Origin: Bacillota bacterium
GTDB lineage: Bacteria > Bacillota > Clostridia > Acetivibrionales > JANLFN01
Length of the DNA stretch: 64,000 nt
Assembly (NCBI GenBank): GCA_023421675.1
Contig: JAEZTC010000007.1
Coordinates: forward strand, 54,208-118,207
Direction: 5' to 3'
In this document: positions 15,577 through 24,710 of the stretch, piece by piece
Position numbering within the stretch: the first letter of the stretch is position 1
How the letters are laid out: every line of letters begins with the position of its first letter
Notes under the pieces: generated by a model
Told to the model about the DNA's origin: nothing
Database searches by the model: none
The model's input: the letters and a program-made list of their open reading frames with translations, nothing else
Translations under genes and position numbers: made by a program

Positions 15577-16501
15577 TGTAATCGAGCCTTATTTCTTTGA
15601 TATATTTATTTACCAGCTCCATTGATATAAAACCAATCTCTTTAAAATTTGCATTTGCTGCTGCACAAGCCATTCCAAGCTTAAGCATTTCGTCCAAGGA
15701 TGCTTTCCTTTGGATTGCGGCAGCAAAGCCTGCAACCATTGAATCTCCCGACCCTATTGTATTAACTACTTGTATTTCAGGTGCATAAGCCCTGATTATT
15801 GTATCTGAAGTAACCAACAATGCCCCTTCACTTCCCATGGAGGTTACAACAACCCTTACCCCTACAGCAATAATATCCATACTTGCATGTATGACGTCCT
15901 CAAGAGTTTTAAGGTTTTTGCCTGCAAAAGCCGATAATTCCCTTAAATTTGGCTTTATAAGATAGGGACGTGCTTTGATTCCCTCGAAAAGAACCTCATT
16001 ACTTGTATCCAGAATGGCAGGTACACCCTTTTGTGATGCCACATTCAGCAATTGACGATAAAAATCCGCTGGGATGCCGTTTGGAAGTCCACCTGAACAA
16101 ACAAGCATACTGGTGTGTTCCAGCATTTCAGTGAACTTATCTACAAAAATCCGCGCCTGCTCGGGTGAGATACAAGGCCCTATTTCAAGCAGTTCAGTTT
16201 CCTTGCCGGTAGCTTTATCTATTACATTGCTGTTTGTGCGGGATTCGCCTTCAACCTCTACAAAAAAAGTTTTGGCACCAACCTCGATAAGCTTATCTTC
16301 AAGCCAATTGCCTGTGTTTCCTGCTTTAAAGCCCATTGTTGTTACGTCTTCTCCAAGTATACAAGCAACACGTGAAACATTTATCCCCTTACCGCCTGCA
16401 GATTTGTAAATATCTTTTACTCTATACAAATTACCTGCTTCAAAGTTTTCTACAAAATATATTTTATCTACTGCAGGACTTAACGAAAGCGCAGTTATCA
16501 T
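15569..16501 (-). CDS. fruK: 1-phosphofructokinase (PfkB family)
   Basis: A 310-residue sugar-phosphate kinase starting MITALSLSPAVDKIYFV, as in FruK/LacC. The substrate motif GGKGINVSRVACILGEDV and the C-terminal PfkB signature NTIGSGDSMVAGFAAAI (catalytic Asp in GSGD) are intact. Expected reaction: fructose-1-phosphate + ATP to fructose-1,6-bisphosphate; tagatose-6-phosphate kinase is the main alternative. No fruA/fruR neighbour is present, which weakens the fructose assignment. The stop overlaps the end of the convergent HD gene. RBS AGGGGAAAACTC. Confidence 0.85.
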   Translation of the reverse strand: MITALSLSPAVDKIYFVENFEAGNLYRVKDIYKSAGGKGINVSRVACILGEDVTTMGFKAGNTGNWLEDKLIEVGAKTFFVEVEGESRTNSNVIDKATGKETELLEIGPCISPEQARIFVDKFTEMLEHTSMLVCSGGLPNGIPADFYRQLLNVASQKGVPAILDTSNEVLFEGIKARPYLIKPNLRELSAFAGKNLKTLEDVIHASMDIIAVGVRVVVTSMGSEGALLVTSDTIIRAYAPEIQVVNTIGSGDSMVAGFAAAIQRKASLDEMLKLGMACAAANANFKEIGFISMELVNKYIKEIRLDYIR

Positions 16502-16552
16502 GAGTTTTCCCCTGTTAAATAATTATTTATCCTCTACATTATATAATGATAT

Positions 16553-16588
16553 CATAAAAATAAGAGTTGGATAATCCAACTCTTATTT
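16553..16588 (-). terminator. Terminator overlapping the stop of the 45-aa gene
   Basis: AAATAAGAGTTGGAT and ATCCAACTCTTATTT form a near-perfect 14-15-bp hairpin. On the minus strand it is followed by TTTATG. It overlaps the TAA of the small gene at 16583. Confidence 0.85.
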
Positions 16589-16720
16589 ACATTTTGATTT
16601 GCCTTTTGAATCCTTTTTTTCGTTTCTATCTACCATGTGTGATGAATTTTCTCCAAGCTTGTCATTGAAGAATTCCGGACCGGATTTATCACTCTTGGGC
16701 TTTTTGTTGCTGTCTCCCAT
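16583..16720 (-). CDS. Small Lys-rich soluble protein (45 aa)
   Basis: ATG at 16720 follows AAAGGAGGCGATGTT, a near-perfect ribosome binding site, and the frame ends at a TAA overlapped by a strong terminator. The product, MGDSNKKPKSDKSGPEFFNDKL..., is hydrophilic and rich in Lys, Ser, Asp and Asn with no hydrophobic segment. It is probably disordered. No family is recognised. It lies between the fruK and uvsE genes and, given its own terminator, may share the uvsE transcript (67 bases downstream of uvsE). Confidence 0.75.
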   Translation of the reverse strand: MGDSNKKPKSDKSGPEFFNDKLGENSSHMVDRNEKKDSKGKSKCK

Positions 16721-16787
16721 AACATCGCCTCCTTTAACAATTAGTATTGATTAAAAAAGGAAACTTATTCAGTGCTTGGAAAGTTTT

Positions 16788-17750
16788 TTATAATTCGAAC
16801 TCACTTTCATTTTTTTGAACTAGCCAATCTATTGTTTTAAGCTCATCAGCCAGCTTAAACAAAGCATTATCCTTCATTTTTGCCTCAAGCATTACATCAA
16901 AATCGATGCCTAATTCTCTGGCTACCTTGAGGAAATCTACAAAGCTTTCGGAATTTATAAAATCCGAGTGGTTTCTGAATTCTTTATCACATTTTGGACT
17001 TGAGAAATGAATTTTAGGATTGAAATACTGTCCCTTCCAGGTATCAAATACTTCAGGCAGATAATTGGCAAGGCTTTCACCATTGTTATTGCAATTATGG
17101 TGATGAACATCCAAAACCATAGGAATATTAAGTTCCTTGCAAATTCCAAGCACGTCTTTTACAGAGTAGGACTTATCATCATTCTCAAGGATTATTCTTT
17201 TACGAATTCTGTCGGGCAGCAAAATAAAATTATTTTTAAAACGCTCAATTGAGGTCTCTTTATCCTTATACAATCCCCCGACATGCATTACAAGCTTATA
17301 CCTATAATCACCAAGACCCATTGCTTCGTAGATATTAACATGATAATCAAGATCTTTTATGGATTCCTCTACAACTTCAGGCTTTCCTGAATTTATGAGT
17401 GTATAGTGATCAGGATGAGCACTTACTCTCATATCATTTTCTTTGACAAAATCACCTATTTGCCGGAACTGTTCCTTAAGATCGGAAGAATAATTCCAAT
17501 TATCAAGTACAGGGTGAGTTGCCAAGGGTATCAGCTTTGATGTAAATCTATATACATCTATGTTATATGCAAGATTATACCTAAGGATTCTTAAGGTGTT
17601 TTCAAGGTTTTTTACAGCAATTCTCCTGACCTTTCCCATTGCCGCCTGATTGTCGGCAAGCTTGTTAAAAGCAGCAACGGTTACCGTTCCAGATGGAGAA
17701 CAGTCTACGAGATTTAAAGTCATTGCAACATATCCAAGTCTGAATTTCAT
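16788..17750 (-). CDS. uvsE: UV damage endonuclease UvsE/UvdE
   Basis: A 320-residue TIM-barrel repair enzyme. MKFRLGYVAMTLNL is the family N-terminus. Metal ligands of the barrel are visible in MRVSAHPDHYTLINSG, KLVMHVGGLYKDKE, RIILENDDKSYSVKDVL, IPMVLDVHHHNCN and PKIHFSSPK, and DFDVMLEAKMKDNAL closes the site. UvsE nicks DNA 5' of UV photoproducts and some abasic sites; in Bacillus it contributes to spore UV resistance. Full family length. A possible minus-strand TTGACC box is present near 17790. Confidence 0.95.
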   Translation of the reverse strand: MKFRLGYVAMTLNLVDCSPSGTVTVAAFNKLADNQAAMGKVRRIAVKNLENTLRILRYNLAYNIDVYRFTSKLIPLATHPVLDNWNYSSDLKEQFRQIGDFVKENDMRVSAHPDHYTLINSGKPEVVEESIKDLDYHVNIYEAMGLGDYRYKLVMHVGGLYKDKETSIERFKNNFILLPDRIRKRIILENDDKSYSVKDVLGICKELNIPMVLDVHHHNCNNNGESLANYLPEVFDTWKGQYFNPKIHFSSPKCDKEFRNHSDFINSESFVDFLKVARELGIDFDVMLEAKMKDNALFKLADELKTIDWLVQKNESEFEL

Positions 17751-17799
17751 ATTTACCCCCGCTTAGTTGATATACTTATTATTCGTCAGGTCAATATAA

Positions 17800-17831
17800 A
17801 ATATTAGAGCCCTGAAAAGTATCAGAGCTCT
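17800..17831 (-). terminator. Terminator of the FAD oxidoreductase gene
   Basis: AGAGCTCTGA pairs with TCAGGGCTCT (one T-G pair) and is followed on the minus strand by AATATTTTATATT. It lies 30 bases past the stop at 17862. Confidence 0.7.
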
Positions 17832-17861
17832 TAGTAAAATTACAGACTTTTTTGTGTTGTT

Positions 17862-19073
17862 TTAAATTGTTGTAAGCTGATTTTTTATTTCTTTAACATC
17901 TATTCCTTTACGAGCAAGCCCTGCAACCATGTTGGCATTTTTCATGTCGCCATAGAATATTAAGCCTTTTACAACGTTATCCTTTAATATTACCCGTTTA
18001 TATATCTTCAAGTCCTTATTATAATTGGTTAAGATTTCATAATCATTTCCTGCGGGATTAACCACTCCCATAGACATAAACGGTATATCCCTTAATTGAA
18101 CCGAATTAAGCATTGACTGTGAAAATTCCTGCATGACACCCGCCATGTTAAAGGCAGCACACTTTCCCTGTGCCATTGCATTTGGCCAAACATAGCTTGA
18201 TACATATTCGTCTGAAAGCTTGTTAATAGTTTCAGCTATATCCCCTGCAGCGAATACATTTTTAACTGAGGTTTCCATATGGTCATTAACAAGAATTCCT
18301 CTTTCCACCTTTATTCCTGTATCTTTGACCATATCAATATTAGGCTTTGACCCTATTGTAAGTATAATAAGATCAAAGTCAAATTCCCTTCCGTTTGAAA
18401 GAACAGCCCTTCCTCCATTACCCTTTGTATTTGTGTAAGAGCTCTCTATTCTCTCAATGGTTGTGCTTAAGCTGAATTCAATGCCATGATCAATGATTTC
18501 TCCAATAAGTACTTTCATAGATTCACTGTCCAGCTGTTTTGGGAGAATTTTATCACTGCGGTCAATTACAAGCGGTTTCATACCAAGGTTTTTAAGCGCA
18601 AAACCCAGTTCTATTCCTGTAAGTCCTCCACCGACAATAAGTGCTGTACCGTCACGAACCACATTTTCCCTGATATGATCAGCATCGTTAACTGAATTCA
18701 GGGTGAAAGAACGAACCTTATCCAAACCTTCCATATAAGGTATAAAAGGGCTTCCGCCGGCAGCCAGCAAAAGCTTGTCATAGTCCAGGACTTTGCCTGA
18801 ATCAAGCCTTACTTTACAATTACTTGTATCAAGCTGCTTTATATTTTCATTGAATAAAATCTCAATCCTGTTTTTTTCATAGGACTTCATATCCCTGATA
18901 AAAAGCTTCTCACGAGAAAGCTTTTCACCTATGTAATCAGGCAGCATACACTTGCTATAAACCGGGCAATCTTCACTGCTGATTATGGTTATTGAATCCT
19001 CTTTTTCAAGCTCGCGGATTTTTTCCGCTGCAGTTATACCTGCAGCACCATTTCCTATAATGACATACTTCAT
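17862..19073 (-). CDS. NAD(P)H:rubredoxin/ferredoxin-type FAD oxidoreductase
   Basis: A 403-residue pyridine nucleotide-disulfide oxidoreductase. It has the N-terminal FAD motif YVIIGNGAAGITAAEKIRE, the NAD(P) motif ALIVGGGLTGIELGFALKNLG, and the FAD-closing ATG-like segment NVFAAGDIAE. DCPVYSKCMLPDYIGEKLSREKL is typical of the NirB/NROR group, whose clostridial members reduce rubredoxin or an O2/NO-scavenging partner. No redox CxxxxC pair. Start ATG at 19073 follows GGAGTTGAGTTT; seven more codons could be read upstream without an RBS. RidA lies 34 bases upstream on the same strand, so they are probably co-transcribed. Confidence 0.88.
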   Translation of the reverse strand: MKYVIIGNGAAGITAAEKIRELEKEDSITIISSEDCPVYSKCMLPDYIGEKLSREKLFIRDMKSYEKNRIEILFNENIKQLDTSNCKVRLDSGKVLDYDKLLLAAGGSPFIPYMEGLDKVRSFTLNSVNDADHIRENVVRDGTALIVGGGLTGIELGFALKNLGMKPLVIDRSDKILPKQLDSESMKVLIGEIIDHGIEFSLSTTIERIESSYTNTKGNGGRAVLSNGREFDFDLIILTIGSKPNIDMVKDTGIKVERGILVNDHMETSVKNVFAAGDIAETINKLSDEYVSSYVWPNAMAQGKCAAFNMAGVMQEFSQSMLNSVQLRDIPFMSMGVVNPAGNDYEILTNYNKDLKIYKRVILKDNVVKGLIFYGDMKNANMVAGLARKGIDVKEIKNQLTTI

Positions 19074-19107
19074 AAACTCAACTCCGGAATTCAATATAAG
19101 GTCATTT

Positions 19108-19491
19108 TTAATCTTTTACAGCAATAACTTCAATTTCTATTCCTACATCCTTGGGAAGTCTCGCTACTTCAACACAGGACCTTGCGGGAAAAGGCTTTTT
19201 AAAATATTCATTATATATTGAATTTACTGTCTGAAAATCATTCATATTCTTTATAAATACTGTAGTTTTAATTACACTGCCAAGGTCTGAACCTGCTGCT
19301 TCCAGAACAGCTTTAAGGTTTTCCATTACCTGTTTGGTTTGCTGTGCAATATCACCATTAACAATTTCCCCTGTTTTGGGGTTAATGGGTATCTGACCCG
19401 AAGTATAAATAAAGCTTCCAGCTATCAATGCCTGTGAATATGGTCCGATAGCAGCCGGGGCTTTTTCTGTGGAAACAACGTTAATATTCAA
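19108..19491 (-). CDS. ridA: RidA family enamine/imine deaminase
   Basis: A 127-residue protein with the YjgF/YER057c/UK114 signature: APAAIGPYSQALIAGSFIYTSGQIPINPKTGE, VFIKNMNDFQTVNSIYNEYF and the C-terminal PARSCVEVARLPKDVGIEIEVIAVKD. The substrate-binding Arg (in PARSCVEVARLP) and Glu (GIEIEVIA) are present. RidA hydrolyses reactive enamine/imine intermediates from PLP enzymes such as threonine dehydratase. Same strand as and 34 bases before the FAD oxidoreductase start. RBS AGGAGATGATTTTCTTTG before ATG. Confidence 0.95.
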   Translation of the reverse strand: MNINVVSTEKAPAAIGPYSQALIAGSFIYTSGQIPINPKTGEIVNGDIAQQTKQVMENLKAVLEAAGSDLGSVIKTTVFIKNMNDFQTVNSIYNEYFKKPFPARSCVEVARLPKDVGIEIEVIAVKD

Positions 19492-19623
19492 AGAAAATCA
19501 TCTCCTTTAGTCTATTTTACCACATAACACCTTAATACAAACAAAACAGCCTTACTTTTCGCAATTATTTTTAACAGGAATAAAGTTAATATTGCTGCTA
19601 AAACTAGTATTGGAGGCGATATC

Positions 19624-19986
19624 ATGACACTAATAAAAGCTGATTTTGACAAAATGATCGATGCCAAAAAAGTGGTCAGTGAGCTAAAAAATCTTGGTTA
19701 TAAAGCACATATTGATATGGCGGACACCTTCGGAACCGAGTTTTCCATGCAAGCAGGAATTCCAGGCAGAACAGCATTAAGCCTTTCGGCCGTAGTATTG
19801 AAGCCCCATACCAGCCTATACGCAGTTGGTAAGACTCCACTGCTTGCTTCAGACCCTATGGTAAGCGGAAGCAGCATAACAGAAGAAAGCAGAGGGATAA
19901 ATGTTAAGCTTCTTGTAAATATACCCGAAGATAGAATGGATGAAATCAAAAACCTTATATCAGGCATGGGCGGGAATATAAGATAA
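19624..19986 (+). CDS. Uncharacterised 120-aa protein
   Basis: ATG at 19624 follows GGAGGCGATATC. The product has an alpha/beta start, MTLIKADFDKMIDAKKVVSELKNLGYKAHIDMADTFG, like the YflT/general stress 17M ferredoxin-like fold. It ends with a second such unit, INVKLLVNIPEDRMDEIKNLISGMGGNIR. The middle is rich in small and Ser/Thr residues. So two small beta-alpha-beta units flank a flexible linker. Resemblance to stress proteins is only in pattern. Divergent from ridA, 130 bases from its start, and followed by the nucleotidyltransferase gene. Confidence 0.75.
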   Translation: MTLIKADFDKMIDAKKVVSELKNLGYKAHIDMADTFGTEFSMQAGIPGRTALSLSAVVLKPHTSLYAVGKTPLLASDPMVSGSSITEESRGINVKLLVNIPEDRMDEIKNLISGMGGNIR

Positions 19987-20118
19987 TAAAAATTTTTTAA
20001 TATAAAAAGGGTTTTTTGTGTTCTCATGGAATATTATTAAACATAAGTCTTTAATAGTAGTTAATAGCTATTCGTATCATTATGCTTTGCAGCTTTTATA
20101 CGAGAGGATGGTAACACA

Positions 20119-22566
20119 ATGAAGGCTATTATTATGGCGGGTGGAGAAGGCTCAAGACTCCGTCCGTTGACATGTGATATTCCAAAGCCAATGGTTCCAA
20201 TTATGAATAAACCCATCATGGAACACATAATAAATCTTCTGAGAGATCACGGAATTACCGAAATAGGCGTAACATTGATGTATCTTCCCCAAAGGATAAG
20301 GGATTACTTTGGGAATGGCTCAAATTTTGGAGTTAACCTTACATATTTCATCGAGGATGATCCCCTTGGAACAGCCGGCAGTGTTAAAAATGCAGAAAGT
20401 TTTCTTGATGAAACCTTCATAGTTATAAGCGGGGATTCACTTACCAACATGAATCTTTCGAAGGCTCTTGAATTTCACACAACAAAAAAATCAAAAGCAA
20501 CCCTTGTTCTGACGAAAGTAGATGTACCTTTGGAGTATGGTGTTGTTATCCTTGATAAGGAAGGTGCCATTTCAGGATTCCTTGAAAAACCCAGTTGGGG
20601 GGAAGTATTCAGCGATACGGTCAACACAGGTACATACATACTCGAACCCGAGGTATTAAAATATTTTGAGAACGGAACAAAATATGATTTCAGTCAGGAC
20701 CTGTTTCCGCTAATGCTTTCGGTGCACGAACCCATGTATGGTTTTGTAACACCTGATTACTGGTGTGATATAGGTGACCTGGATGCTTATCTTGGTGCAC
20801 ATTATGACGTAATCAGGGGTAAAATTGATCTTCAATATGATGCAAAAGAACTGAAACCGGGAGTTTATGCCGGGCCAGGCACAGTCATTGAACAGGGTAC
20901 CGAAATAAGCGGGCCTTGTGTTATAGGAAGCAACTGTCGTATAGGCAAATCTGCGAGAATTGAAGAAATGACTGTTATAGGAAACAATAATGTAGTTGAA
21001 AATGAAGTCTCTATTAAAAGAAGTGTTATTTGGGACAACAATTTTATAGAGCGCGGTTCCGAAATAAGAGGGGCGATTATATGCAACCGTGTTAATCTGA
21101 AACATTATGTCTCTGTCTTTGAAAATGCTGTAATCGGTGATGATTGCTGTATTTGCGAGAGGGTAATTATTAAACCCAGCATTAAAATTTGGCCTCAAAA
21201 AACCATTGACCCCTTCGCTGTCGTTGATAGGAATATTATATGGGGTTCAAAACACTCACGATCAATTTTTGGTGAAAACGGACTGTCAGGGATAATTAAT
21301 GTTGATATTTCACCGGAATTTGCTACAAGGCTAGGCGCCGCTTATGGATCAATATTTAAAAAGGGCTCAAAGGTAGTGGTAAGCTCTACAACCTCCAACT
21401 CCGCCCGAATGTTCAAGCATGCTTTCGTTTCAGGCCTGCTTTCGGTTGGCATAGAAGTGTTCAATATGAGCAGCCTCCTTACCCCTATCGCTCGTAATGC
21501 GATAAATTATCTATCAGTAGAAGGCGGAATACATATTAAATTAAGCGATGACAATCCCAACAAGCTCCAAGTCGATTTTATGGACCTGATGGGAGCTAGT
21601 ATAAGCAGGCTTATGGAAAGAAAGATAGAAAACGCATTTGCAAAAGAGGACTTTAAAAGGTGTTCAGGCGACGAAATAAGCAGATTAAACAATATAACCG
21701 ATTTTAAAAATTCTTATATGCGTACAATATTAAGTGATATAAATATAGAAAAGATTAAAAACAAAGCTCCAAAGATATGTATTTTTTCACCATCGGATTT
21801 TGTAATATCATTAGTCGCGCCCATGCTTTCTGATGTGGGCTGCAAGCCTGCTAGCTTTTCATCTGCAAATGTTTCAGACACAGAAGAAATTATTGATGAG
21901 ATAATTAAAACCAATGCAGATTTTGCCGCTTATATAGACAGTAATGCTGAAGCCCTTGTATTAATTGATGCAAAGGGTAATATTATAAAAGACGATTTAT
22001 TTTTGCTGCTTGTCTCATTAATTGTACTTAAGACAGGAGAGCAGGCAAAAATAATTGTTCCGGTAACTGCTCCTTCGGTTATCGAACAAATAGCCCAGAA
22101 GTATAATGGAACAGTTATTAGGACAAAAACCTCACCACAGGCTGTAATGGAGAGAATGTTAAACCATAACCTCTTTAAAAATCAGGACAACATGAATCAG
22201 TTCCTGCTTAATTTTGATGCACTTGCAGGATTAATTAAAATTCTTGAATTTTTATGTACATATAATTCCTCATTATCAGAAGCCTTAAAGGAAATTCCCG
22301 ATTTCCACATGAGCCAGAAGAAGATTTTCTGCCCGTGGGAGTTAAAGGGAAAGGTTATGAGAACTCTTATTACTGAGAAAACCAAGGATAAAATAGAGCT
22401 GTTGGATGGAGTTAAATTCATACTGGAAGACGGATGGGTACTTATACTTCCTGATGCAGACCTTCCGCTGTGCAGAGTCTATGCTGAAGGAATAAATCCA
22501 CAGGCAGCAGAAAGTATATGCCAGGAATATACGGAAAAAATAAAGCTTATAATCAATGGAAGGTAA
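20119..22566 (+). CDS. Sugar nucleotidyltransferase fused to phosphomannomutase-like domain
   Basis: An 815-residue three-part protein. Residues 1-235 are a nucleotidyltransferase (IIMAGGEGSRLRPLTCDIPKPMVPI, VISGDSL, YWCDIGDLDAY), like mannose-1-phosphate guanylyltransferase. Residues about 250-365 are left-handed beta-helix repeats (GPGTVIEQGTEISGPCVIGSNCRIG). Residues about 375-815 have the phosphohexomutase fold but altered catalytic loops: TTSNSARM for the phosphoserine loop, KLSDDNPNK where SHNP is expected, and IDSNAEALVLID where the metal loop DGDxDR is expected. Full-length relatives occur widely in clostridia and thermophiles. The mutase half is probably regulatory or inactive. The RluA gene starts nine bases after its stop. 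Confidence 0.9.
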   Translation: MKAIIMAGGEGSRLRPLTCDIPKPMVPIMNKPIMEHIINLLRDHGITEIGVTLMYLPQRIRDYFGNGSNFGVNLTYFIEDDPLGTAGSVKNAESFLDETFIVISGDSLTNMNLSKALEFHTTKKSKATLVLTKVDVPLEYGVVILDKEGAISGFLEKPSWGEVFSDTVNTGTYILEPEVLKYFENGTKYDFSQDLFPLMLSVHEPMYGFVTPDYWCDIGDLDAYLGAHYDVIRGKIDLQYDAKELKPGVYAGPGTVIEQGTEISGPCVIGSNCRIGKSARIEEMTVIGNNNVVENEVSIKRSVIWDNNFIERGSEIRGAIICNRVNLKHYVSVFENAVIGDDCCICERVIIKPSIKIWPQKTIDPFAVVDRNIIWGSKHSRSIFGENGLSGIINVDISPEFATRLGAAYGSIFKKGSKVVVSSTTSNSARMFKHAFVSGLLSVGIEVFNMSSLLTPIARNAINYLSVEGGIHIKLSDDNPNKLQVDFMDLMGASISRLMERKIENAFAKEDFKRCSGDEISRLNNITDFKNSYMRTILSDINIEKIKNKAPKICIFSPSDFVISLVAPMLSDVGCKPASFSSANVSDTEEIIDEIIKTNADFAAYIDSNAEALVLIDAKGNIIKDDLFLLLVSLIVLKTGEQAKIIVPVTAPSVIEQIAQKYNGTVIRTKTSPQAVMERMLNHNLFKNQDNMNQFLLNFDALAGLIKILEFLCTYNSSLSEALKEIPDFHMSQKKIFCPWELKGKVMRTLITEKTKDKIELLDGVKFILEDGWVLILPDADLPLCRVYAEGINPQAAESICQEYTEKIKLIINGR

Positions 22567-22574
22567 TTTTTTGA

Positions 22575-23516
22575 ATGCAAACCCTGACTATAGATGAGAA
22601 ACAAAGTAACAAAAGAATTGATAAGGTTATAATGAATATTTTCCCTTCTCTGCCGTCCGGAGCATTGTACAAGGCTTTCAGGAAGAAGGATATCAAGGCA
22701 AACGGCATAAGGGTAAAGGAATCCTATATAACCAAACTTCAGGATAAAATCGAAATTTATATAATAGATGATATCCTAAATGGTATTGATGCCAATGGCA
22801 AAAAGAATAAAAGCGCAGGTTTTTCTGTAGTCTATGAAGACAGTAATATACTCATTGTAAACAAGCAGCAGGGTATACCGGTTCACCCTGACAGGGATCA
22901 AAAGGATGGTACCTTGATAGATAATGTTCAGGAATACCTGTATGACAAAGGAGAATTTGATAAAAGAAGTACATTTCAACCATCACTTTGCCACAGAATA
23001 GACAGGAATACCGGCGGACTTGTTATAATTGCAAAAACCCCTGAAGCGCTTGAAATACTGCTTGAAAAAATAAAAAACAGGGAAATAAAAAAGTACTATC
23101 AATGCCTTGTAACAGGTACAATGGACAAAGAGTCAGCAGAACTTACTGCGTATTTAGAAAAAGATGAGAGGAAAAGCAGGGTTTTTATAAACAACAGCCC
23201 CTCCAAAAACTCTCTTAAAATAGTAACCCGCTACAAAGTACTTTCACGTGGACAGGGTATGAGCCTTCTTGAAGTTGAGCTTGTAACAGGCCGGACACAT
23301 CAGATTAGAGCCCACTTGGCAAGTATAGGTCATCCCATTATCGGCGATGGCAAATATGGGAGCAATGAGATCAACAGGCCTCTGGGAGCAAAATACCAGG
23401 CTCTTTGGGCATATAAACTGGAATTTGCATTAAAGAATGCAGGTGAATTAAATTACCTTAAAGGCAGGATATTTGAAGTAGAACCAGACTTTCAAGTTAA
23501 GAATATTAATATATAA
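22575..23516 (+). CDS. RluA family pseudouridine synthase
   Basis: A 313-residue protein with an N-terminal S4-like domain (NKRIDKVIMNIFPSLPSGALYKAFRKKDIKANGIRVK) and the RluA catalytic core. CHRIDRNTGGLVIIAK carries the catalytic Asp, and ELVTGRTHQIRAHLASIGHPIIGDGKYG is the second signature. It isomerises uridine in rRNA or tRNA; the site cannot be told from the sequence. RBS GAAGGTAATTTTTTGA. Nine bases after the nucleotidyltransferase stop, so probably one transcript. Confidence 0.95.
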   Translation: MQTLTIDEKQSNKRIDKVIMNIFPSLPSGALYKAFRKKDIKANGIRVKESYITKLQDKIEIYIIDDILNGIDANGKKNKSAGFSVVYEDSNILIVNKQQGIPVHPDRDQKDGTLIDNVQEYLYDKGEFDKRSTFQPSLCHRIDRNTGGLVIIAKTPEALEILLEKIKNREIKKYYQCLVTGTMDKESAELTAYLEKDERKSRVFINNSPSKNSLKIVTRYKVLSRGQGMSLLEVELVTGRTHQIRAHLASIGHPIIGDGKYGSNEINRPLGAKYQALWAYKLEFALKNAGELNYLKGRIFEVEPDFQVKNINI

Positions 23517-23584
23517 AAACCGTGAGGTGATTCGGAGCGAATGTTCTTTTTATTCGCTTTCGGAATTATATAATCACGGCTTTT
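23513..23584. terminator. Large bidirectional terminator hairpin
   Basis: CCGTGA...TCGGAGCGAAT pairs with ATTCGCTTTCGGA...TCACGG over about 60 bases, with T-runs on the minus side (TTTTTATATATT) and CTTTTAC on plus. It separates convergent rluA and lipoprotein genes. Confidence 0.75.
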
Positions 23585-23588
23585 ACAA

Positions 23589-24710
23589 TTACTCAATATG
23601 TGAAAGGTCCAGTAATTCAATAGTAAAATCTTTTTTATCAACTGAGAAATTTTTTATTCCATTTGTTTTATCGTCATTACTCCAGATATACACCTTATCG
23701 TAATTATTAAAAGCAAAAACAAAATATGCAGGAACATCTGTCATTTTAGTATTTTCAGAACCATCATACCTCATTCTATAAAGACATTGTCCATCATCTT
23801 CATTTGAATAGTAAATATAATCAGAATCATAATTTAAGTTTTTTGCTTTATATTCTCCAATTTTATGATTATCCAGTCCATCTTTGTTCATTGTATAAAT
23901 ACAATTTTTATCATTTAAATTTGTATATATTATTTTGTCTTCGGTCGTAATTAAATATGATGACTTGTTACCAGTAAGCTTAATTCTCTTACCTGTCTTA
24001 ATAGTGTATTTATATAATTCATACATACTGTTAATGTAATATATGTTATGAGTATCATATGACACATTTACTATATTATCTTCATTTATTATTGCAGTTT
24101 CTTTTTTGTTCTCAATATTGATTACAAAGATGCCGTTTTTACGAATTAAATATAAATTGTTGTTGTCAATAAAATATTTCGGTTTCTTATTATGCACATT
24201 TGCTGTAATGCTTTCGCTGAAATCATTTTCCTTGGATACATCAATGTCGCTAATATCACCAAGACCCAAAAATACTGATTTATGCCAAACAAAGTTTTCT
24301 TTGTATATTTCTTTTTTATCAAATGTACCCAGATCAAATTGTATAATCGAAAAACCGGTATTAAAATTATTATCAATATTATCGCCGCAGCTATCCATAT
24401 AATAACCCTTTTTATTTTGATAATCTATGTGGATCTGTTCTACAGAAGAAGATGTTTTTGTATCCTTATAGAAAGGATCTCTTGTGAACCAATTAAATCT
24501 CCTACTATTCTTATCCTGTATTATTGTAGTTGGAATATTAGAGTCAGTTAAAAAACTTCCATAAATATTATTGATACCATCAACAAAAGTATCATTTATA
24601 GAACTGTTATAAACCAGATTACTGTAGTTTTCAGGATTGTTTTTTTGGCAGCCCGTTAACAATAATATTGATAACATAATTAAGCCTAACAATAACTTAA
24701 ATATTTTCAA
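23589..24710 (-). CDS. Lipoprotein with DUF5050-like beta-propeller repeats
   Basis: A 373-residue protein. Signal peptide MKIFKLLLGLIMLSILLLTGC ends in a lipobox (Cys21). The mature protein has repeats of the type IYTMNKDGLDNHKIGEYKAKNLNYDSDYIYYSNEDDGQCLYRMRYDGSENTKM, the YIYYxN...LYRxxxDGs pattern of DUF5050/TolB-like propellers. It is probably a surface-bound sensor or substrate-binding partner of the exporter just upstream: its start overlaps the end of the permease gene by 14 bases. It is the last gene of the ABC operon. Confidence 0.82.
   Translation of the reverse strand: MKIFKLLLGLIMLSILLLTGCQKNNPENYSNLVYNSSINDTFVDGINNIYGSFLTDSNIPTTIIQDKNSRRFNWFTRDPFYKDTKTSSSVEQIHIDYQNKKGYYMDSCGDNIDNNFNTGFSIIQFDLGTFDKKEIYKENFVWHKSVFLGLGDISDIDVSKENDFSESITANVHNKKPKYFIDNNNLYLIRKNGIFVINIENKKETAIINEDNIVNVSYDTHNIYYINSMYELYKYTIKTGKRIKLTGNKSSYLITTEDKIIYTNLNDKNCIYTMNKDGLDNHKIGEYKAKNLNYDSDYIYYSNEDDGQCLYRMRYDGSENTKMTDVPAYFVFAFNNYDKVYIWSNDDKTNGIKNFSVDKKDFTIELLDLSHIE

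Noticed and set aside
20710..21198. 162-codon minus-strand ORF
   Set aside because: Mirror of the beta-helix repeats of the nucleotidyltransferase fusion; not a gene.
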